Made by a program: the position numbers and the translations under genes. Under the pieces are notes generated by a model. It searched no databases, was not told where the DNA came from, and worked only from the letters and a program-made list of their open reading frames with translations. From contig NC_013859.1 in assembly GCF_000010725.1 (NCBI RefSeq), positions 330,001 to 394,000 on the forward strand: a stretch of DNA of 64,000 nucleotides. The letters run 5' to 3'. Below are positions 49,691-61,737 of this stretch, in pieces. Each line of letters starts with the position of its first letter. Position 1 is the stretch's first letter. Origin of the DNA: Azospirillum sp. B510 (lineage in GTDB: Bacteria > Pseudomonadota > Alphaproteobacteria > Azospirillales > Azospirillaceae).

Positions 49691-49969
49691 TCACCCGAAC
49701 CGGATGACCAGGGCGATCCAGGCCAGCGAGACGGCGAAGGCGCCCCACAGCGACGCATCGGTCGCGGCGAGCCAGCCCAGATGGATGAAGGCGCTGCCGA
49801 GCAGGCCGATGAACAGGCGGTCGCCGCGGGTGGTGCGCATCGGCAGGAATCCCTTGGCCTCCACCGTCGGCGCCACCAGCTCCCAGACCGTCATGCCGGC
49901 CAGCATCAGGGCGATGCAGAGGAAGAAGATCGCGGTCGGCGCGGTCCACGCCATCCAGTCCATGTCCAT
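49691..49969 (-). CDS. glpU: GlpU-like small membrane protein (DUF2160)
   Basis: A 92-residue protein with three helices (TAPTAIFFLCIALMLAGMTVW, DRLFIGLLGSAFIHLGWLAA, LWGAFAVSLAWIALVIRFG). It matches the DUF2160 proteins found in glycerol ABC operons. Its role in transport is not established. It lies 15 bases after glpQ. Confidence 0.88.
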   Translation of the reverse strand: MDMDWMAWTAPTAIFFLCIALMLAGMTVWELVAPTVEAKGFLPMRTTRGDRLFIGLLGSAFIHLGWLAATDASLWGAFAVSLAWIALVIRFG

Positions 49970-49984
49970 GACGCGGGTCCTCCC

Positions 49985-51726
<1,742 letters not shown>

Positions 51727-51741
51727 GGCTCATGGCTCCTT

Positions 51742-52833
<1,092 letters not shown>

Positions 52834-52847
52834 CGCTCCCGTCCCCC

Positions 52848-53951
52848 TCAAGCGATGTTGCGCAGCGCGCCGCGCCGCCAGTTGGGTGCCGCCACCAGTT
52901 GCCCGGCGGCGGAGAAGACGAAGATGCGGTCGGGATCGGCATAGACCTGGATCTCGCTGCCGATCGGGTGGCTGTGCACCCCCTCCTCGCGCGCGATCAG
53001 CGTGGTGTCGCCGTGGCGCAGATGGATGAAGGTCTCCGACCCGCTGATCTCCGACAGCTCGACGCGGCCCCTGACCGGGACCAGCCGTTCGCTGCGCCGC
53101 AGCACCGTCAGGTGGTTGGCGCGGATGCCGACCTTGCAGGGACCGGCCGGCAGGTTGCGGTCATGGGCCGACAGCGGCAGGCCGGTGCCGTCGGACAGCG
53201 CCACCCGGTCATTGGTCAGGATCGCGTCCACCACATTCATCGGCGGATCGCTGAACACCTGCGCGCATTCCAGCGACACCGGCGCGTGGAACACCGCGCC
53301 GGTCGCCCCGGTCTGCAACATCCGCCCCTCATGCAGCACCGTGACGTTGCCGCCGAGGATCAGCGCCTCCTGCGGTTCGGTGGTGGCGTAGACGACGGTG
53401 GTCCTGCCATCGGCGAAGATGTCGCGCAGTTCGGCGCGCAACTCCTCGCGCAGCTTGTAGTCGAGATTGACCAGCGGCTCGTCGAGCAGAAGCAGGCCGG
53501 CGCCCTTGACCAGCGCGCGGGCGATGGCGCAGCGCTGCTGCTGGCCGCCCGACAGTTCGGCCGGCAGCCGGTCGAGATAGGGTTCGATCCGCAGCATGGC
53601 GGCGGTGCGCCGCACCTTGGCGTCGATCTCCGCCCTGTCCTTGCCCTGGCGGCGCAGCGGCGAGGCGATGTTCTCGAAAACCGTCATCGCCGGATAGTTG
53701 ATGAACTGCTGATAGACCATCGCCACGTCGCGATGGCGCACCGATGTGCCGGTCACGTCCTTGCCGTTCTCCAGCACGCGCCCGGCGCCGGGCGCGTCCA
53801 GCCCGGCCATCAGCCGCATCAGCGTCGTCTTGCCGGCCAGCGTCCGCCCCAGCAGGACGTTGAAACTGCCGGGTTGCAGTTCCAGCGACAGCGGGTGGAG
53901 ATGCTGCTCGGCGCCGACGCGCTTCGCCACGCCTTCCAGAGTGAGTGTCAC
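52848..53951 (-). CDS. glpS: Glycerol ABC transporter ATPase GlpS, H-loop histidine missing
   Basis: A 367-residue MalK-like ATPase. Walker A GRTLAGKT (35-42), a perfect signature LSGGQ (133-137) and Walker B LLLLDEPLVNLD with Glu158 are present. The H-loop, normally YVTHD, reads YATTE (188-192), so the switch histidine is Thr191. A C-terminal regulatory domain is present (about 235-367). The start is GTG at 53951 with ribosome-binding site GGGAGGA; a longer frame upstream overlaps glpD and is a shadow. The defect complements that of GlpT. Confidence 0.93.
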   Translation of the reverse strand: MTLTLEGVAKRVGAEQHLHPLSLELQPGSFNVLLGRTLAGKTTLMRLMAGLDAPGAGRVLENGKDVTGTSVRHRDVAMVYQQFINYPAMTVFENIASPLRRQGKDRAEIDAKVRRTAAMLRIEPYLDRLPAELSGGQQQRCAIARALVKGAGLLLLDEPLVNLDYKLREELRAELRDIFADGRTTVVYATTEPQEALILGGNVTVLHEGRMLQTGATGAVFHAPVSLECAQVFSDPPMNVVDAILTNDRVALSDGTGLPLSAHDRNLPAGPCKVGIRANHLTVLRRSERLVPVRGRVELSEISGSETFIHLRHGDTTLIAREEGVHSHPIGSEIQVYADPDRIFVFSAAGQLVAAPNWRRGALRNIA

Positions 53952-53977
53952 CGCAATCCTCCCATCGACCGGCCGAT

Positions 53978-55525
53978 TCAGGCGGCGGCGTTTTCGCCGG
54001 CGCCCCTGTTGGCCGTTGCTTCGCGGCGGCGGTCGAACCAGCCGCCGATGGCTTCCCGGATCTTGGCGTCCAGGTGCAGCCCGAGTTTGGAACGCCGCCA
54101 CAGGAAATCGTCGCCGGTCATGGCGAACTCCTCCCGCTCGGCATAGTCGAGTTCGGCCTCGTAAACGCCGCCCCCGAAATCGATGCCCAGATCGCCGAGC
54201 CCCTTGGCGTCGCCCAGCAGCCGCTCCACCCGCGTGCCGTAGGCCCGCGCCAGCCGCAAAGCCAGCGCATCGGGCAGCCAGGGCCGGCGGCGCTTCAGAC
54301 CGGCCAGGAAGCCGGCGAAATCGGCGTCGGCGATGTCGCCGCCGGGCAGCGGCACATCGGCGGTCCAGGTCACGGCGGTCTTGCCCAGCGCCTTGCCGAG
54401 CTTCTCCGTCGCCTCCTCCGCCAGCCGGCGGAAGGTGGTGATCTTGCCGCCGAAGATCGACAGCATCGGCGCGGTGCCGGCCGGTTCGTCCATTTCCAGC
54501 ACATAGTCGCGGGTGACGGCCGAGGCGTTGCCGCTGGCGTCGTCGAACAGCGGCCGGACGCCGCTGTAGGTCCACACCACGTCGCTCTCGCGCACCGGCT
54601 TGGCGAAATAGCGCGACACCGCCCGGCACATGTAGGTGATTTCCTCCGGGCTGATCGCCACCGCGCCGGGATCACCCGAATAATCGAGGTCGGTGGTGCC
54701 GATCAGGGTGAAGTCGCGCTCGTAGGGGATCGAGAAGACGATGCGGCGGTCGTCGTTCTGAAAGATGTAGGCGTGGTCGCCCTCATACATCCGCGGCACC
54801 ACGATGTGGCTGCCCTTGACCAGACGGACCGACTTGTCGACGGTGACGCCGGTGCGCTTGGCGATCATCTCGCGCACCCAGGGGCCGGCGGCGTTGACCA
54901 GCGCGCGGGCGCGGACGCTGCGGGTGGCGCCGGTGTTCACGTCGACCAGGGTCGCGTGCCACAGGCCGTCGCGCCGCTCCGCCGCCTCGCAGCGGGTGCG
55001 GGTCAGGATCTCCGCCCCACGGGCCTGCGCGTCCATCGCGTTCAGCACGACCAGCCGGCTGTCCTCGACCCAGCAATCGGAATATTCGAACGCCTTGGTG
55101 AAGCCGCCCGCCAGCGGCTTTCCGGCCGGCGCCGTCGTCAGATCGACGCCGTGCGATCCCGGCAGCAGCTTGCGTTTTCCCAGATGATCGTAAAGGAACA
55201 GGCCGATGCGCACCATCCAGGCCGGGCGCATGCTGCTGTCATGGGGCAGCACGAAGCGCAGCGGCCAGATGATGTGCGGAGCGGCGCGCAAAAGCACCTC
55301 GCGCTCCTGCAGCGCCTCGCGCACCAGACGGAACTCGTAATATTCGAGATAGCGCAAGCCGCCATGGATCAGCTTGGTGCTGGCCGACGAGGTGGCGCCC
55401 GCGAGGTCGCCCTGTTCGCACAGCACCACCGACATCCCGCGTCCGACCGCGTCACGGGCGATGCCGGCCCCGTTCACGCCGCCGCCGACGATCAGCAGGT
55501 CGGTCACCGCGGACTCGTTTGACAT
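53978..55525 (-). CDS. glpD: Aerobic glycerol-3-phosphate dehydrogenase
   Basis: A 515-residue FAD flavoprotein that oxidises glycerol 3-phosphate to dihydroxyacetone phosphate at the inner membrane and feeds electrons to quinone. The FAD-binding Rossmann motif is LLIVGGGVNGAGIARDAVGRG. Family signatures are STKLIHGGLRYLEYYEFRLV, NAAGPWVREM and SIFGGKITTFRRLAEEA. The usual length is matched. It is the first gene of the glp operon; the next gene starts 26 bases after its stop. Confidence 0.96.
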   Translation of the reverse strand: MSNESAVTDLLIVGGGVNGAGIARDAVGRGMSVVLCEQGDLAGATSSASTKLIHGGLRYLEYYEFRLVREALQEREVLLRAAPHIIWPLRFVLPHDSSMRPAWMVRIGLFLYDHLGKRKLLPGSHGVDLTTAPAGKPLAGGFTKAFEYSDCWVEDSRLVVLNAMDAQARGAEILTRTRCEAAERRDGLWHATLVDVNTGATRSVRARALVNAAGPWVREMIAKRTGVTVDKSVRLVKGSHIVVPRMYEGDHAYIFQNDDRRIVFSIPYERDFTLIGTTDLDYSGDPGAVAISPEEITYMCRAVSRYFAKPVRESDVVWTYSGVRPLFDDASGNASAVTRDYVLEMDEPAGTAPMLSIFGGKITTFRRLAEEATEKLGKALGKTAVTWTADVPLPGGDIADADFAGFLAGLKRRRPWLPDALALRLARAYGTRVERLLGDAKGLGDLGIDFGGGVYEAELDYAEREEFAMTGDDFLWRRSKLGLHLDAKIREAIGGWFDRRREATANRGAGENAAA

Positions 55526-55579
55526 GGGTTCCTCTCCATACCGCGCCGGTTCCTCACGAACCCGGCCGCTTTCGTTTCA

Positions 55580-55624
55580 GAACATATGATGTTCGTTCGC
55601 GTTTGAAAAGGAAAATGTTCGTTC
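55580..55624 (-). promoter_or_regulatory. Candidate GlpR operators of the glp operon
   Basis: ATGTTCGTTC occurs twice (55589-55598 and 55615-55624), 26 bp apart. The first copy also forms the inverted repeat GAACAT-ATG-ATGTTC (55580-55594). ATGTTCG is the half-site of the E. coli GlpR operator. The sites lie 55-100 bp before glpD, where a DeoR-type repressor would block transcription. Confidence 0.65.
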
Positions 55625-55712
55625 AACGGACCATGTTTCGGAGGCTACGCTGGATCGCACCATTTTCCTATCGGAAATATAGCTGCCCCGGTACCATACC
55701 GCGCATGAGCTT

Positions 55713-57917
55713 TCAGGCGGCGCGGATGCCGCCGAGCAGACGGTCGATATCGTCGCTCAGGCTTTCGGATCGTTGCGAAAGCGCGCGGGTCGCCTCCACC
55801 ACCTGGGCGGCGGCGCTGCCGGTGCGGTTCACCGCGTCATCCACCGAGACCACCGTATCGGCGATGCTCTGCACGGCCTCGGAGGCATGGTTGATGCTGC
55901 GGGCGATCTCGTCGGTGGCGGCGGATTGCTCTTCAACCGCGGCGGCGACCATGGCGGTGATCTCGTCGATGCGGCCGATGGTGCGGCCGATGCCGTCGAT
56001 GGCCGACACCGCCCCCTGGGCCGTCGTCCGCACCGCCTGGACCTGCTGGGCGATCTCCTCCGTCGCCTTGGCGGTCTGGCCGGCGAGGCTGCGCACCTCC
56101 TCCGCCACCACGGCGAATCCCTTGCCGGCATCCCCGGCGCGCGCCGCCTCGATGGTGGCGTTCAGCGCCAGCAGGTTGGTCTGGCCGGCGATGGCGTTGA
56201 TCATGCCGACCACATCGCCGATCTTCTGCGCCGCGGCGGCGAGCGCCACCATCAACTGGTTGGTGCTGCGCGCCTCGTCCACCGCGCCGCGGGCGATCTG
56301 GCTGGAATCGCCGACCCGCCGGGTGATCTCGCCGATGGAGGCGGACAGCTGGCTGGCGGTGGCGGCGACCGACTGCACGTTGGTCGCGGTGTCGGCCACG
56401 GCGGAGCGGACGTCGGTCATGCTGCGGCAGGTCTGCTCGGCGGTGGCGGACATCCCCTCCGACGCCGCGCGCATGTCGGCGGACGCGGCGGCGATGTGGC
56501 GCGACGCCTCCTTCACGCTGGCTTCGATGCTGGCGGTGATGGTCTGGAGGGTATGCGAGCGCTCGGCATCGGCGGCCCGCTTCATCGCATCCTGTTCCTG
56601 CTGCAACCGGGCGATCTCGGCGCTCTTGTCGCGGAAGACGCCGACGATCCCCGCCATCTCGGCGATCTCGTCACGCCCGCCGACCCCGGCGTCGGCGGCC
56701 AGATCGCCGGCCGCCACGGCCCGCATCGCGCCGATCACCCGCAACAGCCGCCGGGTCAGCCGGTTGCGGACATAGAACCAGACGATCAGCAGGCTGGACA
56801 GCACCACGATGGCCGCGGCGGCGCCCTGGACGGCGACGGCGCCAGAGATGGCCGTCTCCGTTCGCTTCACATCGGCCTCGGTGCGCTCCTGCCGGTGGGC
56901 GACCACCGCGTCGATGGTCGCGTTCAGCTCGGTGGTCAGCCGCACCGTTTCGGCCAGCGCGCTTTCGATGTCGCCGATGATCCGCGCCTGATCGTCACGC
57001 AGGCGGAACACGCTGCCGGCACCGCCGCCGAAGGCGGCCAGCCCGTCGCGCGCCTTGACCAGCGACGGCCGGTCGGGGTTGTCCTTGGGCAGGGCGCCGA
57101 TGGCGTTGTCGACCCGCAGCAGCGCCCAATTATATTTGGACCGGATGTTGTTCAGCGTCGCCCCATGGGGCACGCTGGAGGCGGCGGCGATCATGCCGAA
57201 GGCAAGGTTGCCGTTGGCCTGGACATTCATCAGCTGGGTGATCGCCGGCAGTTCCTCCTGCGCCAGCCGGCGTCCCAGCCCGGTGGCGGCGTCGACCGCC
57301 TGGGCCGCCGCCAGATCGCTGACCACATTGTTGACCGACAGGGTCGACACCTCCAGCAGCGGCGCCACCAGATCGGTGAAATCCTCATGCGCCATCACCG
57401 CGTCGGCGACCAGCGCGTTGAGCTTCTCCTCGACCGCCAGCCGTTCGGCGGTGCGCTTGCCCAGGGCGTCCAGCGCCGCCGCCATGCGCTCCGCCAGGGC
57501 GGCGACCGCGTCCGCGTCGCCGGCCATGCCTCCGGTGGCATCCGCGGCCTGCCCGCGCATCGCGCCGATGCGCTCGCGCAAGCCCGCCAGCCGCTTGGTC
57601 AGGCCACCCATCCGCTCCTCCAGCTCCGCCGTCTCACGCGACGCCGCCACCGCCGGGGCGTCGGCGGCGATAGCCGAGCTTTCCTTCGCCAGAGTGAGCG
57701 AACCGACGATGGCCGGCACGCTGCTGCGGCCGATCTCGCCCATCGATCGCCCGGTTTCGGTCAGCGACCACCAGGCCATGACGCTGGCGAAGGCGGCGAG
57801 CGTCGCCACTCCGCCAAAGGCCAGGAACAGCCGGCCCTGAATGCCGAGCCGAATGGCGAGGCGGCTCCGATCCCGCGATCCGGAACATCCGCCCTTCTCC
57901 AGCACCAGTCGCGTCAT
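55713..57917 (-). CDS. Methyl-accepting chemotaxis protein with long helical sensor
   Basis: A 734-residue chemoreceptor. Helix 1 is at about 27-50. The periplasmic region of about 300 residues (52-360) is nearly all helical with heptad patterns (GLTKRLAGLRERIGAMRGQ, RLVEEKLNAL-like), suggesting a helical-bundle (HBM or 4HB) sensor. Helix 2 is at about 362-385, then HAMP (GAMRAVAAGDLAADAGVGG) and the signalling tip AIAGQTNLLALNATIEAARAG. Strong ribosome-binding site (GGGAGAGGGAC). It lies between glpR and the glp operon, so a link to glycerol taxis is possible. Bundle-type sensors commonly bind small organic acids or amino acids. Confidence 0.92.
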   Translation of the reverse strand: MTRLVLEKGGCSGSRDRSRLAIRLGIQGRLFLAFGGVATLAAFASVMAWWSLTETGRSMGEIGRSSVPAIVGSLTLAKESSAIAADAPAVAASRETAELEERMGGLTKRLAGLRERIGAMRGQAADATGGMAGDADAVAALAERMAAALDALGKRTAERLAVEEKLNALVADAVMAHEDFTDLVAPLLEVSTLSVNNVVSDLAAAQAVDAATGLGRRLAQEELPAITQLMNVQANGNLAFGMIAAASSVPHGATLNNIRSKYNWALLRVDNAIGALPKDNPDRPSLVKARDGLAAFGGGAGSVFRLRDDQARIIGDIESALAETVRLTTELNATIDAVVAHRQERTEADVKRTETAISGAVAVQGAAAAIVVLSSLLIVWFYVRNRLTRRLLRVIGAMRAVAAGDLAADAGVGGRDEIAEMAGIVGVFRDKSAEIARLQQEQDAMKRAADAERSHTLQTITASIEASVKEASRHIAAASADMRAASEGMSATAEQTCRSMTDVRSAVADTATNVQSVAATASQLSASIGEITRRVGDSSQIARGAVDEARSTNQLMVALAAAAQKIGDVVGMINAIAGQTNLLALNATIEAARAGDAGKGFAVVAEEVRSLAGQTAKATEEIAQQVQAVRTTAQGAVSAIDGIGRTIGRIDEITAMVAAAVEEQSAATDEIARSINHASEAVQSIADTVVSVDDAVNRTGSAAAQVVEATRALSQRSESLSDDIDRLLGGIRAA

Positions 57918-58301
57918 GTCCCTCTCCCATACGTTATCTTTCTGTCAGCGTACCGGATCATTGGGTAAAGCGGCAAATTTCATGGATCCGATCGACGGCG
58001 GTCAGTCGCGGCAAACCCCCAACCCACCCCAAAAAGACGGGACCGACCGTTTCGTCTCCGCCGGACAGGGCACAGGGAATTGCGCTGAGGCCCGTCATAT
58101 CATGCGCGTTCATTTTCGTAAAGAAACATGCTTGTGTCACAAACAATATTCGGCGTAGGCTACCGCAGTCCGCCCAGGCGCCCCCTCGGGCGCCCCGCCA
58201 GACAGCGGCGGACGCCGGCAACGCGGACCCATGCTTTTCGCTTTGCCCCATTCCGCGCATCTGATTCACTGACGATCCTTCCACCGGAGACATGCCCCCA
58301 A
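57918..58301. other. Intergenic region, 384 bp, between the chemoreceptor and glpR
   Basis: No gene is seen. A possible rightward promoter (TTGTGT near 58134, 18-bp spacer, TAGGCT) precedes glpR. Just upstream, near 58111-58131, TTTC-GTAAA-GAAA flanked by CAT/ATG recalls a degenerate GlpR site and may allow self-control. Confidence 0.4.
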
Positions 58302-59117
58302 ATGGATGCGCGCCTGGACGCCGAACGCCGCCAGCAGGAAATCGTTGCCCTGGTCCATGCCAAGGGCATGGTGCAGATTCAATGGCTGGCCGAGCATTTC
58401 GACGTCACGCCGCAGACCATCCGCCGCGACATCGAGCATCTGGCCGGCCAGTCCGCCGTCCGCCGCTTCCGTGGCGGCGTCACCGTGCCGTCGAGCGTGG
58501 AGAACATCGCCTATTCCACCCGCCAGACCCTGATGGCGGAGGAAAAGCGCCGCATCGCCGAGCTGGTCGCCCGCCATGTGCCGGAGGACGCCTCGCTGTT
58601 CCTCAACATCGGCACGACGACGGAGGCGGTGGCCAAGGCCCTGCTCGGTCACAAGCGGTTGCGGGTGCTGACCAACAACCTGAACGTCGCCACCATCCTG
58701 CACAAGAACACCAATTTCGCCCTGTCCATCGCCGGCGGTCTGGTGCGCGAGCGCGACGGCGGCATCATCGGCGAGGCGACGGTGGAGTTCATCCGCCGCT
58801 ACAAGGTCGACATCGGCATCATCGGCATCAGCGGCATCGACGCCGAGGGCGACCTGCTGGATTACGACGAGCAGGAGGTGCGCGTCGCCCGCGCCATCAT
58901 CGAAAGCTCGCGCCGGGTCTTCCTGGTCACCGACCACACCAAGTTCGGCCGCAACGCCATGATCCGCATGGCCGACGTCGGCGTGCTCGACGCGCTGTTC
59001 ACCGACCGTCTGCCCCCGGCCGAGCTGATGGAGGTGCTGGGCAACGCCGACTGTCAGGTCCATGTCGCCGACGGCAGCGACGCGGCGAACGGTGACGGCG
59101 AGGAGGCGGAGGAGTAA
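58302..59117 (+). CDS. glpR: DeoR-family repressor, GlpR-like
   Basis: A 271-residue repressor. The N-terminal winged HTH reads RRQQEIVALVHAKGMVQIQW, LAEHFDVTPQTIRRDIEHLA. The sugar-phosphate-binding DeoR C-terminal domain shows the FLNIGTTTEAVAKALLG, VLTNNLNVATIL, IGISGIDAEGDLLDYDEQEV segments typical of GlpR. It should bind operators in front of glpD and release them with glycerol 3-phosphate. The start is set at MDARLDAERR; the upstream extension is Pro/Arg-rich non-coding sequence. It sits 2.8 kb from glpD, on the other side of a chemoreceptor gene. Confidence 0.88.
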   Translation: MDARLDAERRQQEIVALVHAKGMVQIQWLAEHFDVTPQTIRRDIEHLAGQSAVRRFRGGVTVPSSVENIAYSTRQTLMAEEKRRIAELVARHVPEDASLFLNIGTTTEAVAKALLGHKRLRVLTNNLNVATILHKNTNFALSIAGGLVRERDGGIIGEATVEFIRRYKVDIGIIGISGIDAEGDLLDYDEQEVRVARAIIESSRRVFLVTDHTKFGRNAMIRMADVGVLDALFTDRLPPAELMEVLGNADCQVHVADGSDAANGDGEEAEE

Positions 59118-59270
59118 CAGGATACCCCGCGTTTTCGGCGAAACTGCTTCAAACGCCGCCCCCCACGCACACCCCCGATGCCGCTTGCCGAAGCGGGGCA
59201 TCGCCTCCACTCTGTGATGTCGGGCCCGTCGAAGCCGTTGGCCCGGCAAACAGAACCAGGCAGGTGCGCG

Positions 59271-60326
59271 GTGATCATCGAAAGCGATCTCAAGCTCGAC
59301 TTCAAGGATGTGCTGATCCGGCCGAAACGCAGCACGCTGCAAAGCCGCAACGACGTGGACGTCAACCGGACCTTCACCTTCCTGCACACCAAGCGCGACT
59401 GGACCGGCTTTCCGCTGATCGCCGCCAACATGGACGTCACCGGCAGCATGGGCATGGCCCGCGCCCTGTCGCGCTTCGGCGCCATGACCGCCCTGCACAA
59501 GCATTACAAGGCCGACGAGCTGGTCGCCTTCTTCCGGGCGGAGGCGGAGTCCGCCATCCTGTCCAACGTCTTCTATTCGATGGGCATCACCGACGCCGAC
59601 CATGACAAGTTCCGCGCGGTGACGGATCAGGCGCCGGTGGGGAAGATCTGCCTGGACGTCGCCAACGGCTATACCGAACGCTTCGTCGAGGTGATCGCCC
59701 GCCTGCGCGGGGAGAATCCCGACGCCGTCATCATGGCCGGCAACGTCGTCACCGGCGACATGACGGAGGCGCTGCTGCTGGCCGGCGCCGATATCGTCAA
59801 GGTCGGCATCGGGCCGGGATCGGTCTGCACCACCCGAAAGATGACCGGCGTCGGCTATCCCCAGCTCTCCGCCATCATCGAATGCGCCGACGCCGCCCAC
59901 GGGCTGAAGGGACAGGTCTGCGGCGACGGCGGCTGCACCGTGCCGGGCGACATCTCCAAAGCCTATGGCGCCGGCGCCGACTTCGTCATGCTCGGCGGCA
60001 TGCTGGCCGGCCATGACGAGTGCGAGGGCGACATCCGTTACGAGGACCGTGACGGCGACCGCGTGCCGGTCGCCATGATTTTCTACGGCATGTCGTCGGA
60101 CACGGCGATGCACAAATATGCCGGCGGTGTGGCTTCCTACCGCGCGTCGGAAGGCAAGACGGTGGAGGTGCCCTACCGCGGCCCGGTGGAGAACAGCATG
60201 CAGGAGATCATGGGCGGCGTGCGCAGCATGATGACCTACATCGGCGCCACCCGGCTGAAGGAGGTGCCGAAACGCACCACCTTTGTCCGCGTCGGCGCCC
60301 AGTTGAACACCGTGTTCGGGAACTGA
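59271..60326 (+). CDS. guaC: GMP reductase
   Basis: A 351-residue TIM-barrel enzyme reducing GMP to IMP with NADPH and releasing ammonia. It follows E. coli GuaC almost throughout: LKLDFKDVLIRPKRSTLQSR, PLIAANMD, the catalytic-Cys loop KVGIGPGSVCTTRKMTGVG, DGGCTVPGD, FVMLGGMLAGH and RGPVENSMQEIMGGVRS. It lacks the CBS domains of IMP dehydrogenase, which fixes the assignment. The start is GTG 59271 with AGGCAGG upstream; longer frames are not conserved. Confidence 0.95.
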   Translation: MIIESDLKLDFKDVLIRPKRSTLQSRNDVDVNRTFTFLHTKRDWTGFPLIAANMDVTGSMGMARALSRFGAMTALHKHYKADELVAFFRAEAESAILSNVFYSMGITDADHDKFRAVTDQAPVGKICLDVANGYTERFVEVIARLRGENPDAVIMAGNVVTGDMTEALLLAGADIVKVGIGPGSVCTTRKMTGVGYPQLSAIIECADAAHGLKGQVCGDGGCTVPGDISKAYGAGADFVMLGGMLAGHDECEGDIRYEDRDGDRVPVAMIFYGMSSDTAMHKYAGGVASYRASEGKTVEVPYRGPVENSMQEIMGGVRSMMTYIGATRLKEVPKRTTFVRVGAQLNTVFGN

Positions 60327-60357
60327 GGAGCCGCCGGGGTGCCGCTGAAGCCCCCGC

Positions 60358-61656
60358 TCAGGGCACCGTCTTCCCGGTGAACGGATTCCAGCCCAGCGCC
60401 GCCAGCGCCGCCCAGGCGGTCGCGCCCAGATGGGGACGGCGGTAATAGAGGAAATCGTCGGTCTTGCTGTCCGGCCCGATGGCCAGCCCGGTGGTCAGCA
60501 CCTGCGGCCGGGTGGCGTAGAGATAGCCACCGGGGCTGATCTCCTTCAGCAGCTCGCCGAACAACCGGTCGGCGTCGCCCGGACGGCCGACCGCGCGGTA
60601 GGCGAGAGCCGCCTGGGCCGTGCCCTCCACCCACATGCCGTCGCGGTCGTCGTTGAAATCGAATCCGCCATCGACGCCATGGGCACGCTCCGCATAGGAC
60701 AGCGCGGCATGCCAGCCCTCCGGCGCCTTCGGCAGCAGGAGTGGCCAGAGCTGCGCGTCGAGCCCGGAGGTCGAATTGCTGACGCTCACGCCGTCCGGCC
60801 CGGTGCCGATCGGGAAATGGTCGCCCCCCGCCGCCCACAGCTTGTCGAGGAAGCCGCGCGCCTCGCCCTCCGGCCCGGCGAAATCACCGGCCGAAGCGTT
60901 GCCCAGCCAGCCGAACAGCGCGACGAGATCGGTGTTGTGCTCGGTCGATTTCCAGGTCAGCGGCTGCGGCGCGTCGTCGAATCCCTGGACGCCGCCGTTG
61001 AAGCCGCCGGGACCACGCGGGTCGCGGGTATGCTCGACCACCCAGCGCGCCAGCTCCGCCGCACCATCGCGGAAGCGCGTCTCGCCCGTGACGTCGGCCA
61101 TGGTCAGCAATGCCAACCCGGCCCAGGCGACATTGCCGGTGGCGGTGCCGACCTGATAGGCATCCTCGGCCCAATGGTTGCCGATGGCATCCCACCAGCC
61201 GTTGGGCGGGATCGGCCGCTGCCTCTGCGCGCCGGCCCGGTAGGTGTTGCGCAGCCGCCCCTTCCAGCCGGCCCGGTCGAGCGACACCGCGTCCAGCAGC
61301 GCCTCGCCGATGCGCGACGCCCGGTCACGCTGGCCGCAGGCGGTCAGCGCCATGATCGCCAGCGCGTTGTCATAGGTGAAGGCGGCGTTGGACAATGCCG
61401 GCTCCGAGGTCGGGCCCGGCGCATAGGAATTGTCATAGCTGCGCAGGAACAGCGGCCCGCTCCCCGGAATCTCGTCGACACGGGCGGTCAGCGTGGCGCA
61501 GGTCCTCTGCGCCAGCTCACGGGCCGGGGGGACCGGTGCGGCTGCGGCGGGAGCCATCAGGGCGGACACTCCAAGCACCGCCGCCGCCAGTGCCGCAAGG
61601 CCGAACCGCGCACCCTGCCGGAGAAGCACCCGCTCGACACTGATAGGCTTTGACAT
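60358..61656 (-). CDS. Secreted protein with six-hairpin glycosidase-like pattern
   Basis: A 432-residue exported protein (signal peptide LAALAAAVLGVSALMAPAAA). Repeated helical hairpins with aromatic/Asp motifs (YDNALAIMALTACGQRDRAS, AWAGLALLTMADVTGE, NTDLVALFGWLGNASAG, WVEGTAQAALAYRAVGRPGD) suggest an (alpha/alpha)6 barrel as in carbohydrate-active enzymes. Candidate acidic residues lie in WWDAIGNHWAEDAYQ and DFNDDRDGMWVEG. The substrate is unknown. Convergent with guaC. Confidence 0.7.
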   Translation of the reverse strand: MSKPISVERVLLRQGARFGLAALAAAVLGVSALMAPAAAAPVPPARELAQRTCATLTARVDEIPGSGPLFLRSYDNSYAPGPTSEPALSNAAFTYDNALAIMALTACGQRDRASRIGEALLDAVSLDRAGWKGRLRNTYRAGAQRQRPIPPNGWWDAIGNHWAEDAYQVGTATGNVAWAGLALLTMADVTGETRFRDGAAELARWVVEHTRDPRGPGGFNGGVQGFDDAPQPLTWKSTEHNTDLVALFGWLGNASAGDFAGPEGEARGFLDKLWAAGGDHFPIGTGPDGVSVSNSTSGLDAQLWPLLLPKAPEGWHAALSYAERAHGVDGGFDFNDDRDGMWVEGTAQAALAYRAVGRPGDADRLFGELLKEISPGGYLYATRPQVLTTGLAIGPDSKTDDFLYYRRPHLGATAWAALAALGWNPFTGKTVP

Positions 61657-61737
61657 CGATACCGCCGGCCAGTTCCAGAAAGCCCCAGATATGGCCCTTC
61701 CGCCGGCCGGCGACAACCGAACGGGACGGCGACCGTC

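Noticed and set aside
52848..54629. GlpS frame extended upstream into glpD
   Set aside because: The extension overlaps glpD and is low-complexity; a GTG with a strong ribosome-binding site at 53951 starts the conserved domain.
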